Of a DNA stretch of 48,804 nucleotides, positions 1-8,646 are shown piece after piece. How positions within the stretch are numbered: the first letter of the stretch is position 1; every line of letters begins with the position of its first letter. Origin of the DNA: Thiohalocapsa halophila (lineage in GTDB: Bacteria; Pseudomonadota; Gammaproteobacteria; Chromatiales; Chromatiaceae); contig NZ_NRRV01000040.1 in NCBI RefSeq assembly GCF_016583825.1, forward strand, positions 1-48,804. The letters run 5' to 3'. Under the pieces are notes generated by a model, which was given only the letters and a program-made list of their open reading frames with translations, was not told the DNA's origin and did no database searches. The translations under genes were made by a program, and so were the position numbers.

Positions 1-76
1 GGTCAGGGGGAGACGGGGTGTTCAGGTCTTGTGTTGCCACATCTGAGCATGCGCAGGACAACCCCAGCTGTTGGCT

Positions 77-455
77 TCACCCCTCATCACCTCCGATTAA
101 CTCCTCCACGCTCTGGGCATCGAGAATCCCATCGAGCCATGCATCCAGTTGCGCGACCGGCGCCGCGCCGATCCGTTGCATGGCCCAGACAGGCAGGGGA
201 CCGAAGCGGCGAACGAGCAGACGCTTGAGGCTTTCGGCCTTGCCTTCGGCCTTGCCCTTGACATCCCCCGCCCTCGGCAAAGATCGACTGATAGGCCTTC
301 GTCTCCTGTATCGGAGTCACCAGGTTCAGCCTTGCCCAGACCTCCTGCGCGGTCAAGCCGCGAAATCGCTCAAAAAACCAGAATTCCAGTACTTGCGACA
401 AAATGTCGCGCACCTCCGCATCAAGCGGCGCCTCTTGTACGGTGCGCCATAGGAT
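77..455 (-). pseudogene. Rpn/DUF2887-like PD-(D/E)XK transposase-family C-terminal remnant
   Basis: Two overlapping minus-strand frames give the C-terminal half of a recombination-promoting-nuclease/DUF2887-type protein. One frame (about 455 to 285) contains ILSQVLEFWFFERFRGL and ETKAYQSIFAEG. The other (280 to 77) continues with KGKAEGKAESLKRLLVRRFG and ends in ELIGGDEG. A frameshift lies near 270-285, in the low-complexity KGKAEG stretch. The N-terminal nuclease core is missing: upstream the frame runs straight into a MarR-like scrap. These families are common multicopy genes in Chromatiales and cyanobacteria. I infer a dead fragment joined by recombination to unrelated sequence. Confidence 0.6.
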
Positions 456-519
456 GGGGGCTTGGGCCGTCGTATTCCGCGCGCTTGCGCTGGATGAAGC
501 GCGCGGTGATGCGGGTTTT
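456..519 (-). pseudogene. EPS-associated MarR-like regulator scrap
   Basis: The minus strand encodes KTRITARFIQRKRAEYD, matching the C-terminal helix seen in two other remnants in this window (KARIAARFLQRKEAEY at 3894-4063 and KAPITAHFSQRKRADD at 4965-5170). All resemble the end of the EPS-associated MarR-type regulator family, whose motif is of the form LLTPxGIxxKAxITxRFLxRK. Only about 20 residues remain, and they are fused to the Rpn-like remnant at about position 456. The family call rests on similarity between the three copies and on memory of the family. Confidence 0.45.
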
Positions 520-580
520 TAGTGTTGGGCACGCTACCGCCCTGCCCTGTCTGGTTGGGGCATGGGGCGGTTTCCTTGCG

Positions 581-1087
581 TTATCGCGTATGCCAGGCAA
601 CTGCGGGGCTCGCGTTGTCTACGACGAGCGGATGAGCGTCGATGGGTTTGACTAGCCTGCGCAGTTGCTGTTGAACGTCCGCCGGGTTTATTGCTCGTGG
701 CCAGAGTCGAGAATGGGTGCGCGGCTGCGCAAGGTGCAGCACGACGCGCAAGCGCCGTGCTGCGCAGACCGCTTTAGCGTGCCGTTGCTCTGCAGGCGCC
801 GATGCGTTCAGTTTGGCCGGCAGCAGCATCGCCAGTGTGTCGAAAACCTTCAAGGCTACTTCTTCTGGGAGCGCGGTGGGCTTGGTTCGCTGGTGGCGGC
901 GGTAATCCTTGACCTCGATGGCCCAGGCGGTGCGCTGAGGATCGATCGCGAGCAGGTCAATGCCTTTGATGCCATCGCGCATCTTGAGCGCTTGTTTGCG
1001 ATAAAAGGCCCAGTCGTCGTAGCGGCTGCACTGCCAGTCGGTCGGGAAGACGAGGATCAGGCCGTCGACGTCGATCGACTGGGTCAT
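581..1087 (-). CDS. Small PD-(D/E)XK-like protein, partner of the adjacent ATPase
   Basis: A 168-residue protein whose start codon overlaps the stop of the upstream ATPase frame (ATGA at 1084-1087), so the two were translationally coupled. Residues about 43-62 read [20 protein letters not shown], which fits the D-(x)n-E-x-K catalytic signature of the restriction-endonuclease fold. An Arg/His-rich stretch follows (YRRHQRTK). There is no signal peptide or membrane segment. I do not recognise a named family. The pairing of an SMC/OLD-type ATPase with a small nuclease-fold protein is typical of anti-phage cassettes. Its own frame is intact even though the ATPase frame has an early stop. Function is inferred only. 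Confidence 0.62.
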   Translation of the reverse strand: MTQSIDVDGLILVFPTDWQCSRYDDWAFYRKQALKMRDGIKGIDLLAIDPQRTAWAIEVKDYRRHQRTKPTALPEEVALKVFDTLAMLLPAKLNASAPAEQRHAKAVCAARRLRVVLHLAQPRTHSRLWPRAINPADVQQQLRRLVKPIDAHPLVVDNASPAVAWHTR

Positions 1088-2133
1088 GAGGCATTGGCGG
1101 CCAAGAAGCGGTCGGACTGGGCGAGCTCTTCATCGAGGGCGGCGATGTCGCCGATGTCGTCGACGTTGGGGCCCTGTTGGATCTGGACACCATCGGCGCC
1201 AGCATGTAGCCCGAAGTAGCGCGTGTGGAGTGGCTTGCGTGTCGCTGCGGCAGTCAAGATCTCGATCTCTCGCAACAGGAACAGGCTATGCGTGGCGATG
1301 AACACCTGGATGCCGGAGCCGGCGAGATCGCAGATGCTGCGGGCGATGCATTTGATCAGGCGCGGGTTGAGGTTGGCGTCGGGCTCATCCCAGAATAGGG
1401 CGCCCTTGTCGAGCAGGGTGCCGGTGGCGATCAGGCGGGCGAGCATCGCAAGCTTACGCAGTCCTTCGGCGACCAGCGGCATCTCCATGCGCCCGCTGGC
1501 GTTGCGCAGGTAGAAGCGGCCATTGTTGTCGAGCTCGATGCTGCCCTGCATGGCCGTTTCCAGGGGTTCGAGTAAGCGGCGAATACGGTGTTCGCGGGGC
1601 CCGCGCTGGAGCAGACCGCCGAGGAGCACGGCGGTGTCGCGCCAGGTCTCCTCGAGCTCGAGGTAGTGCTGCTCGTAGACGGCGACGAAGTTCGGGTAGA
1701 TGGTTAGCAGTTCTCGCGTGGGCAGGTAGACGGGTGCGGCGTCGAGCCATTGCGCGGGCGCGGTCTCGACGCTGACCTCGCTCTTGCTGTTGGTCGCGAA
1801 GCTGAAGGCGCTGTCCAGAGACTGCTCGGCGAAGGTGAGCCCGACCTCGCAGCGGCGCCGTCCTTGCCCGCGCCGCGCGAGCCGGCCGAGGGTCTCGGGG
1901 CGGAAGACGTTGACCAGCTTGTCGGCCCACAGGGACTGTAGTGCGGATTTGGTCGGCGCGCCGACCGCCTTGCGCGCCTGCTCGGCACTGGCCGCAGGCG
2001 GCGTATACGCGAGCTTGAGCAGGTGGGTCTTGCCCGTGCCGTTCTCACCAACGAAGACGTTGAGGTTGCGCCCAAAATCAAGCTGCGCATGGGCGAAACA
2101 GGTGAAGTTGGTGATGTCTTAACGCTTGAGCAT
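1084..2133 (-). pseudogene. AAA_15/AAA_21-type ATPase with a stop at codon 5
   Basis: The minus-strand frame begins ATG CTC AAG CGT at 2133, meets TAA at 2121-2119, then stays open for about 344 codons to the stop at 1084. It encodes [16 protein letters not shown], a Walker A motif GENGTGKT about 30 residues in, an ABC/SMC-like region [16 protein letters not shown], a Walker B-like [11 protein letters not shown], and an H-loop/OLD-type [14 protein letters not shown]. These belong to the RecF/OLD-like AAA ATPases. No ATG, GTG or TTG lies in frame between the stop and the Walker A motif; the first internal start is a GTG at 1629. A single base change (TTA to TAA) could explain the stop. Otherwise the frame is undamaged, so this is a recent loss, a recoded stop or a sequencing error. 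Confidence 0.7.
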
Positions 2134-2209
2134 GGGCTTTGGGTCCCTGCCTTCGTATTAAACCGGTGACTCGTCTAGTTTTTCGGGCGCCAGTTTTTCG
2201 GTCAAGTCA

Positions 2210-2300
2210 TGTGCCAGCCCGAAACCTGGGCCCAAACCATTTGACGGCCCAGACCATGATGGCGCGGCGCCAGGCGGGCTCGCCGAGGACGGCCAGGGCT
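2210..2300 (-). pseudogene. Unidentified short coding scrap
   Basis: The minus strand reads HNEALAVLGEPAWRRAIM followed by VWAVKWFGPRF before a stop near 2215. It looks like the end of a real protein, but it is too short to place. It lies directly upstream, on the minus strand, of the ATPase pseudogene and abuts dispersed repeat copy 1. Confidence 0.25.
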
Positions 2301-2308
2301 TCGTTGTG

Positions 2309-2690
2309 CAAAAAGGGGTCAGAGCCCTTTAGCTTCGGTGTCGGGTGTCGGGCTTCGTGCCTCAGCCCGACCTACGCCGATTGCGCCGATTGTGGGAAAC
2401 GGGGTCGGAGTGGTTTTGGCCCCAGGTCGAGCCGCCCTGCCGATCGGTGCGGGGGTCAGCGCTGTGGGGGCGCTGTCGTCGGCACGATCAGGGGCCGTCG
2501 CGGCAAGGATGCCGCTCCCACGGGCCCGAAAAGGGGTCGGAGCCGTTTATCGCGCGGGGCGCTCGTTGTGGGCCAACGCGGGCTGGAGCCGTCTGCGCTC
2601 AGTGAAAAACAGCCTCCGGTGTGTCCGCCGTGAGGATGCGCTCCGACCAGTTCAGTAGGGTCTCGGCGGCAGACGGAAAAGGGGTCGGAG
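2309..2690. repeat. Dispersed ~375-bp repeat, copy 1
   Basis: Starts with AAAAAGGGGTCAGAGCCCTT and is near-identical to 4064-4440 over its length. It contains a REP-like hairpin at 2347-2371 (GTCGGGCT, 9-nt loop, AGCCCGAC), a GGCAAGGATGCCGCTCCCAC box also present near 8710, and a minus-strand coding scrap ending NWSERILTADTPEAVFH at about 2660-2605. GGGGTCAGAG/GGGGTCGGAG boxes of this kind are typical of RAYT-mobilised REP sequences; that link is from knowledge of the family, and no RAYT gene is in the window. Confidence 0.75.
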
Positions 2691-2937
2691 TGGTTTACCC
2701 CTGCTGGGTGTTTGGGCGGCTGAAGCCGCCCCTACCGCAGCCCCTACGGCTGCCGCTACAACTGCGCGTCCAGGGAGACGTGTAGAGATTGTGGGGGCGA
2801 ATTCAGTCGCCCCTGCACGCTCATGAGCTTAAGCACGCCGATGATCACGCCGCCGACGCCAACCGTGATGCCGAACGGCCAGCGCCATTGGCGTCGCTCC
2901 TTAGTTGACCTATGGGGTTACCAAGTAGGCGGTCAGC
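2691..2937. other. Intergenic stretch with short hairpins and a membrane-helix scrap
   Basis: Contains small GC-rich inverted repeats (GGGCGGCTGAAGCCGCCC near 2713, and GGGGGCGAATTCAGTCGCCCC near 2792 with a short mismatched centre). A minus-strand scrap at about 2905-2820 reads WRWPFGITVGVGGVIIGVLK, resembling the C-terminal membrane helix of the coiled-coil protein at 6565-7062. No intact gene is visible. Confidence 0.4.
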
Positions 2938-3210
2938 TCATTTGGAAGCCACAGCTTCGGCACCCCAGTTCCTTTGCACGACCTCGCCGCGCAGGTACAG
3001 AGTGTCCGGTGAAAGATCGATCTCGTCGGTCCAGGCGACCGTGCCATTTTCGACCTTGGCTGCCATGAACAGGCTCCCTTCGCGCAACGCGGAAAAGGCA
3101 GGGTAATCGAGTAGCGGACGGACATCGAACCGCCGGATCTCACCGTCAGCAAATTCCGCTTCCAGCATGAAATCAGCTAAGGCTTTGACCTTGATGATAT
3201 CTGGTGTCAT
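2938..3210 (-). CDS. DUF2442 domain protein (putative antitoxin-like)
   Basis: A 90-residue protein starting MTPDIIKVKALADF and containing FADGEIRRFDVRPLLDYPAF, the hallmark of DUF2442. It lies 10 bp after the DUF4160 gene on the same strand, the usual arrangement of DUF4160-DUF2442 pairs often annotated as toxin-antitoxin-like modules. I chose the ATG at 3210 because homologues start just before the IIKV strand; the longer frame to 3261 overlaps the DUF4160 gene and adds no recognisable sequence. The biochemical role of this family is unproven. Confidence 0.8.
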   Translation of the reverse strand: MTPDIIKVKALADFMLEAEFADGEIRRFDVRPLLDYPAFSALREGSLFMAAKVENGTVAWTDEIDLSPDTLYLRGEVVQRNWGAEAVASK

Positions 3211-3220
3211 GGCGTATGCC

Positions 3221-3490
3221 TCAACGCAAGGGATCGATCTTGAAAGGAGCTTGGCCCTCACTGGCGAGTTGCCAATCGGCCATCAGCTCGTCCTGATGGA
3301 TCGCAACCCAGGCTTGTACAAGTTTCATTTGCTTGCCAGGGAGCGCTCCGTCGAGCACGTCTCCATCTGGGATGCGCAACACTGCCTTGTGCTCATTGTA
3401 GCGAACATGAATGTGCGGGCTGTGGTGGCGATCGGTGTCGAGCACATACATGCTGACGAGGATCCCGTAAAACATGCTGATTGTCGGCAT
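3221..3490 (-). CDS. DUF4160 domain protein
   Basis: An 89-residue protein beginning MPTISMFYGILVSMY, with DRHHSPHIHVRYNEHKAVL, the conserved His-rich core of DUF4160, and ending at the DUF2442 gene. Length and sequence are complete for the family. It is the first gene of the DUF4160-DUF2442 pair and is surrounded by pseudogenes, so the pair looks like a maintained island within decayed DNA. Toxin function is inferred from genome context only. Confidence 0.82.
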   Translation of the reverse strand: MPTISMFYGILVSMYVLDTDRHHSPHIHVRYNEHKAVLRIPDGDVLDGALPGKQMKLVQAWVAIHQDELMADWQLASEGQAPFKIDPLR

Positions 3491-3505
3491 CAGGGAAGCT
3501 CTTGT

Positions 3506-3776
3506 TCAGGCTGCAATAGCCAGCCGGATCTGCCCTGGCAGCCAGATGACGGCGGCCTTGCCGCTGCGCCCGACCGGTGGCAGCAGGGGCCAGACCAGGC
3601 GCGGGATCGAGGCGAAGTCGCTGCGGTCGCCGGCGGACACGCTGATCCAGCGCGGGTCGGCTTCGCTGGTGCCGATGGTGCTCCAGTAGCGAAAGGCCTC
3701 CAGCAGCTCGAACGGGGGCTCAGCGAGGTTGCCGGTGTGGACCTTGAGGACGCGCGCGTCGGTGCAAGGAGCTCAT
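3506..3776 (-). pseudogene. DUF1353-like fragment, copy A
   Basis: The frame from about 3750 to 3506 reads VHTGNLAEPPFELLEAFRYW, then SDFASIPRLVWPLLPPVGRS and KAAVI, matching the N-terminal half of DUF1353 proteins. The ATG at 3776 is out of frame with this core (frameshift near 3755). After KAAVI the sequence diverges to a stop, so the C-terminal half is lost. Copy B at 4738-4968 shares the same beginning. DUF1353 is often phage- or mobile-element-linked. Confidence 0.6.
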
Positions 3777-3893
3777 GGGTACTCAGGTGTCGAGCAGGTC
3801 TTCGGCTTGGGTCTGGGCGGTGAGCTTGATCATCATCTGCCAGGTCCGGCGCTGGGGCTGGGCGAGCGCCGCGGCGTTGCGGCGCGCCGGCGG

Positions 3894-4063
3894 CTAGCGC
3901 AGCCCAGTGTCGGCGTCGGCCTTCATCTCGGCGTGCAAGGCGGCGTATTCGGCCTCTTTGCGCTGCAGGAAGCGGGCGGCGATGCGGGCCTTGGCGTCGA
4001 TGCCCTGCGGCGTGAGCAGGTAGAGACAGGCGCGCTTGTTGCGGCTGTTGCGGAAGTTCTGCA
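3894..4063 (-). pseudogene. EPS-associated MarR-like fragment, copy A
   Basis: The minus strand reads NFRNSRNKRACLYLLTPQGI, then DAKARIAARFLQRKEAEY and a stop at 3894-3896. This is the C-terminal dimerisation part of EPS-associated MarR-type regulators. The DNA-binding domain is missing because dispersed repeat copy 2 starts at 4064, directly at the break. The gene order MarR-like then DUF1353-like repeats in copy B. Confidence 0.6.
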
Positions 4064-4440
4064 ACAAGGGGTCAGAGCCCTTTAGCTTCGGTGTCGGGTG
4101 TCGGGCTTCGTGCCTCAGCCCGACCTACGCCGATTGTACCGATTGTGGGAAACGGGGTCGGAGTCGTTTTGGCCCGGATGATGCCGGGGGCGGTTGCGGG
4201 TCGAGGCGCCCTGCGACTCGGTGCGGCGGTCAGCGCTGTGGGGGTGCTGTTGTCGGCACGATCAGGGGCCGTCGCGGCAAGGATGCCGCTCCCACGGGTC
4301 CGAACGGGGGTCGGAGCCGTTTATCGCGCGGGGCGCTCGTTGTGGGCCAACGCGGGTTGGAGCCGTCTGCGCTCAGTGAAAAACAGCCTCCGGCGTGTCC
4401 GCCGTGAGGATGCGCTCCGACCAGTCCAGCAGGGTCTCGG
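4064..4440. repeat. Dispersed ~375-bp repeat, copy 2
   Basis: Near-identical to 2309-2690, with small indels near 4175-4210. It carries the same REP-like hairpin (4100-4124), the same GGCAAGGATGCCGCTCCCAC box, and the same minus-strand coding scrap. In this copy the scrap continues into a longer Rpn-like remnant at 4373-4668. The left end truncates the MarR-like fragment. Confidence 0.75.
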
Positions 4441-4668
4441 CGTCGGCCTCCTGGATGCGCTGGCGCAGGTTGGCGCTGACAGGACCGAATTTGCGCTCCA
4501 GCTGGCGCAGTAGGACCTAGGCTTCGCCTTGGCGCTTGCCCTGCTCGATGCCTTGCTCGATGCCTTGCTGGATATAGCGGTCAATGAAGGTCTGCATGAT
4601 CGGATCTCCGGGGGCGGCCTGTTGCAAGAGGCGACGGGCGTCGTCTTCCGCCACGCGTTGGGTGCCCA
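4373..4668 (-). pseudogene. Rpn/DUF4351-like transposase-family C-terminal remnant
   Basis: The minus-strand frame reads QRVAEDDARRLLQQAAPGD, FIDRYIQQGIEQGIEQGKRQ, an in-frame TAG, then LLRQLERKFGPVSANLRQRI and ILTADTPEAVFH before TGA. The Gln/Gly-rich IEQG linker followed by a LERKFG helical tail is the usual end of Rpn-family proteins. The internal TAG near 4516 and the missing nuclease domain make it a remnant. Confidence 0.6.
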
Positions 4669-4737
4669 GAAAAAGGGGTCAGAGTCCTTTATCTTCGTGT
4701 TGGGCCATACCGCCGTGAAGGGGTCGACGCCCGTCGC

Positions 4738-4968
4738 GGTGACGGCAGCTTTGGCGCTGCGCCTGACCGGTGGCAACATGGACCCGGCCAGGCGCGGGAT
4801 TACGGTGGAGTCGGTGCATTAACCGGCGGACACGCTGATCCAGCGCGGGTCGGCCTCGCTGGCGCCGATGGTGCTCCAGCAGCGGAACGCCTCCAGCAGC
4901 TCGAACGGGCGCTCGCCGAGGGCGCCGGTGTGGACTTTGAGCAGGAGTGCGTTGATGAAAGAGCTCAT
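4738..4968 (-). pseudogene. DUF1353-like fragment, copy B
   Basis: Starts MSSFINALLLKVHTGALGER, followed by PFELLEAFRCWSTIGASEAD and an in-frame TAA at 4819-4821, then STVIPRLAGSMLPPVRRSAK. This is the same protein start as copy A but more decayed after the stop. The ATG overlaps the stop of the MarR-like fragment (ATGA), so in the ancestral state the two genes were probably an operon. Confidence 0.6.
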
Positions 4969-5170
4969 GGGTTGGCGGTTGCGGGGTCGAGCAGGCCTTC
5001 GGCCTGGGCTTCGGCGGTGAGCTGTTCGAGCTCGGCCTCAAGGGCGTCGTCATCGGCGCGCTTGCGCTGACTGAAGTGCGCGGTGATGGGAGCCTTGGTG
5101 TCGATGCCTTCTGGGGTGAGCAGGTAGGCGTCGGCGAGTTTGTTTTTGCTGGTGCGCGTCTGGTCGCTTG
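4965..5170 (-). pseudogene. EPS-associated MarR-like fragment, copy B
   Basis: The minus strand reads RTSKNKLADAYLLTPEGIDT, KAPITAHFSQRKRADDDALE and a Glu/Ala-rich tail ending in DPATANP, with a stop at 4965. The DNA-binding half is absent. The family motif (NKLAxxYLLTPEGI) is clear. The tail is longer than in copy A, so the copies are independently degraded. Confidence 0.6.
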
Positions 5171-5180
5171 GCGGTCGCAG

Positions 5181-5396
5181 TCATGCAGCGTCAAGGTGCC
5201 CAAGTGGGAGCTTGTTCACAGACAGTGTCGCCAAGTCTGTTCGCCGACTGGCGTGTTGGATGTCGATACCCACCAAGACACCAGCACCATCGTAATCGAG
5301 CACCACGCCTTCAGAGACTTCATCGGAATCTGCTGCGACACGCTCACTGAGATGAATGTAGAGAGAATCGGTTGCTGCATCGTAGTTGAGTTTCAC
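5181..5396 (-). CDS. DUF2283 domain protein
   Basis: A 71-residue protein starting MKLNYDAATDSLYIHLSER and containing VVLDYDGAGVLVGIDIQHAS, the complete DUF2283 signature. The start overlaps the stop of the preceding gene (ATGA, 5393-5396), indicating coupling. DUF2283 proteins usually sit with a small toxin-like partner, as here. Confidence 0.85.
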   Translation of the reverse strand: MKLNYDAATDSLYIHLSERVAADSDEVSEGVVLDYDGAGVLVGIDIQHASRRTDLATLSVNKLPLGHLDAA

Positions 5397-5635
5397 GGCT
5401 TGAACCTCCGATCCGGGAAGGCGTTGTGGATCGTCTGCCCATCGGCCAGGGTCACCACACGCAGGTAACGGCCCAGGGCATCAACCCAGATCCAGTGTCT
5501 GATGCGACCGTCGTACGACTGCACTTCCGTGCGGATGGGATCACGAACAGCTGCCTCGCACCATTCACGCCGGATGTACGGTCGCTTGACGAGCACATTG
5601 TCGCGGAAATAGTCAGTGATGGGCAGCGCTGACAT
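5393..5635 (-). CDS. Small RelE/DUF4258-like protein paired with DUF2283
   Basis: An 80-residue protein, MSALPITDYFRDNVLVKRPY, with a C-terminal half containing HWIWVDALGRYLRVVTLADG and TIHNAFPDRR. The pattern of short strands followed by R-Y-LRVV-T and H-N-A-F resembles the barnase/RelE-like fold of DUF4258-type partners. I did not confirm the family. It is the first gene of a two-gene unit with DUF2283; the ATG at 5635 was preferred over an adjacent TTG. A TA-like role is inferred. Confidence 0.7.
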   Translation of the reverse strand: MSALPITDYFRDNVLVKRPYIRREWCEAAVRDPIRTEVQSYDGRIRHWIWVDALGRYLRVVTLADGQTIHNAFPDRRFKP

Positions 5636-5644
5636 CAATCATTC

Positions 5645-5718
5645 GAAAAAGGGGTCAGAGCCCTTTAGCTTCGGTGTCGGGTGTCGGGCTTCGTGCCTCA
5701 GCCCGACCTACGCCGGAG
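5645..5718. repeat. Dispersed repeat, truncated copy 3
   Basis: The first 74 bp of the repeat seen at 2309 and 4064, including the REP-like hairpin at 5683-5707. The rest of the unit is absent. A further scrap of the same left end lies at 4670-4700. Confidence 0.7.
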
Positions 5719-5882
5719 CCCGCCCTTCACGGCACACCGGGAATAGTTCACCAAAACACTGCGCGAAGCTTACCTGCCCGGGGCGGCCCCGCCCCTTAAG
5801 CTGATCTCCAAGGCACAGCGCCCCGCGCCGCCCGGCAACGGACGACGCCGACAAAGCTCACCACCCATTGGAGACCGCAGAA

Positions 5883-6173
5883 ATGACCAAGACCCTGTCC
5901 ATCGCCGCCCTGTTCTTCGCCGCCAGCGTCGCCGCCACCGCCGCGCTGCACCAACAGCCCATACCCCCAGCGCAAGCGATGGCGAGCGAGGCCGACACCG
6001 CCGCCGAGGTGACCCGCCGCGGCAGCCGCGACCTGCCGCGGCCGGTCGGCACCGCCACCGCAATGATCGACGCCGGCGACCAGCCGCGCCGCGGCCAACG
6101 GCCAGCGCTCGAGGCGGCCGACAACAGCCTGCCCGCGCTGGCCCTCGAGGCCGAGCGCCGCGGCAGCCGCTGA
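5883..6173 (+). CDS. Small exported protein of unknown function
   Basis: A 96-residue protein starting MTKTLSIAALFFAASVAATA, a classical Sec signal peptide with likely cleavage near residue 20-23. The mature part is short, Ala/Arg-rich and contains the repeated tripeptide RRGSR at both ends. There are no cysteines or metal motifs. A GGAG box lies about 8 bp before the ATG at 5883, which is why I prefer it over the upstream in-frame start at 5868. It stands alone between repeats. No family recognised. Confidence 0.6.
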   Translation: MTKTLSIAALFFAASVAATAALHQQPIPPAQAMASEADTAAEVTRRGSRDLPRPVGTATAMIDAGDQPRRGQRPALEAADNSLPALALEAERRGSR

Positions 6174-6199
6174 GCCCCTCGCCGCGAAGACCCTACCCT

Positions 6200-6345
6200 G
6201 GTTCCCAGGCTCCGTCCGCCTGGGAGCCCAGCCCGGAGGCTCTGCCTCGCGTGCCGCGGAGTCGAGGCAGAGCCTCGCGACCGCATTCCCGGGCAGAGCC
6301 CGGGAACGAGGAGCGAACCGCCAGAGTTACGACGACACGCCCGGC
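6200..6345. repeat. Intergenic inverted-repeat element (GAGGCAGAGCCTCG type)
   Basis: Contains hairpins CCCAGGC..GCCTGGGAG near 6205-6225, GGCTCTGCCTCG..CGAGGCAGAGCC near 6238-6272 and CCCGGGCAGAGCCCGGG near 6288-6304. A shortened version (GAGGCGGAGCCTCGCGAGCG, then GGGCAGAGCCCGGGAACGAG) is present at 7170-7222. This kind of intergenic repeat is common in Chromatiales genomes. The rest of 6181-6564 shows no gene; a -10-like TATACT at 6527-6532 precedes the next gene. Confidence 0.6.
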
Positions 6346-6564
6346 ACCAACGCCGCGCCCCGGCGCACCAGCCCGGCAGCTGCGGGTTGCAATGCATTTG
6401 CCGTGTGCCGACCAGGGAACGCCCCGGCAGACGATTCCCAGGCGCACCCCTTGGCCGTCCGGCCCGATCTCGTTGACGCGGCGACCATGCCGCCGGCCCC
6501 CTCCCAGGCCCACCCGCACCGCCTGATATACTGATCCGGGAGCCAGCAAGTATCCCTAGCAGCA

Positions 6565-7062
6565 ATGGCCCTAGCCCAGGAAGACATCCAGTTCATCAAA
6601 GACCACCTCGGCGAGTGGCTGGCGGAGCAGTCCCTCGGCAAGCCGCCGGCGGTCTACGAGGTCGAGCTGCGCGAGCGAATGGTCCGCGTGGAGGAGGAGC
6701 TCAAGCACCAGCGCGAGCTAATGCGCGAAGGCTTCGCGCGGATGGACGAACGCTTCGAAGCGGCCGAGCAGCGCCGCCAGGAGCTGCGCCAGGACATGCT
6801 GGCGCGCTTCGAGCAAGTCGACAAGCGCTTCGAGCAAGTCGATAAACGCTTCGAGCAAGTCGATAAGCGCTTCGAGCAAGTCGATAAGCGCTTCGAGCAA
6901 GTCGATAAACGCTTCGAGCAAATCGATAAGCGCTTCGAGCAGGCGGATCAACGCTTCGAGGCACTCACCCGCCGCATCGATCGATTCATGATTTGGTCAT
7001 TCGGCACCACCGTCACCGTCGGCGGACTGGTCGTGACCCTGGTCAAATTCTGGAATCCCTAA
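6565..7062 (+). CDS. Heptad-repeat coiled-coil protein with C-terminal membrane helix
   Basis: A 165-residue protein. Residues 1-60 hold DIQFIKDHLGEWLAEQSLG and a helix rich in Arg/Glu. Residues about 72-135 are consecutive 7-residue units of the form KRFEQVD, encoded by near-identical 21-bp DNA repeats. The last 25 residues (MIWSFGTTVTVGGLVVTLVK) form a single membrane anchor. It is similar in plan to DUF1640/CCDC90-like proteins. A -10-like TATACT lies about 33 bp upstream. Function unknown; a membrane-tethered rod or oligomer is the structural inference. Confidence 0.75.
   Translation: MALAQEDIQFIKDHLGEWLAEQSLGKPPAVYEVELRERMVRVEEELKHQRELMREGFARMDERFEAAEQRRQELRQDMLARFEQVDKRFEQVDKRFEQVDKRFEQVDKRFEQVDKRFEQIDKRFEQADQRFEALTRRIDRFMIWSFGTTVTVGGLVVTLVKFWNP
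6805..6951 (+). repeat. 21-bp tandem repeat, seven units (coding)
   Basis: Seven consecutive 21-bp units beginning CGCTTCGAG, differing only at a few third positions (GACAAG/GATAAA/GATAAG, and one GTC to ATC change giving Val to Ile), then GCGGAT and a diverged eighth unit. Each unit encodes one heptad, so gain or loss by slippage keeps frame and heptad register. Confidence 0.95.
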
Positions 7063-7251
7063 GCCAAGGGCCGACGGCAACCGCCGGATCATCGCGCCTC
7101 CTGCCGTCGGCACGACGCACGCGGCTGTCTCCAGGTTCTTCCTCGCCCCGCCAGTCGCCCCTCGCTAACACATCCGAGGCGGAGCCTCGCGAGCGCATTC
7201 GCGGGCAGAGCCCGGGAACGAGGGTGACACGCAGCACAGGGCGCTCCGGGC

Positions 7252-8646
<1,395 letters not shown>

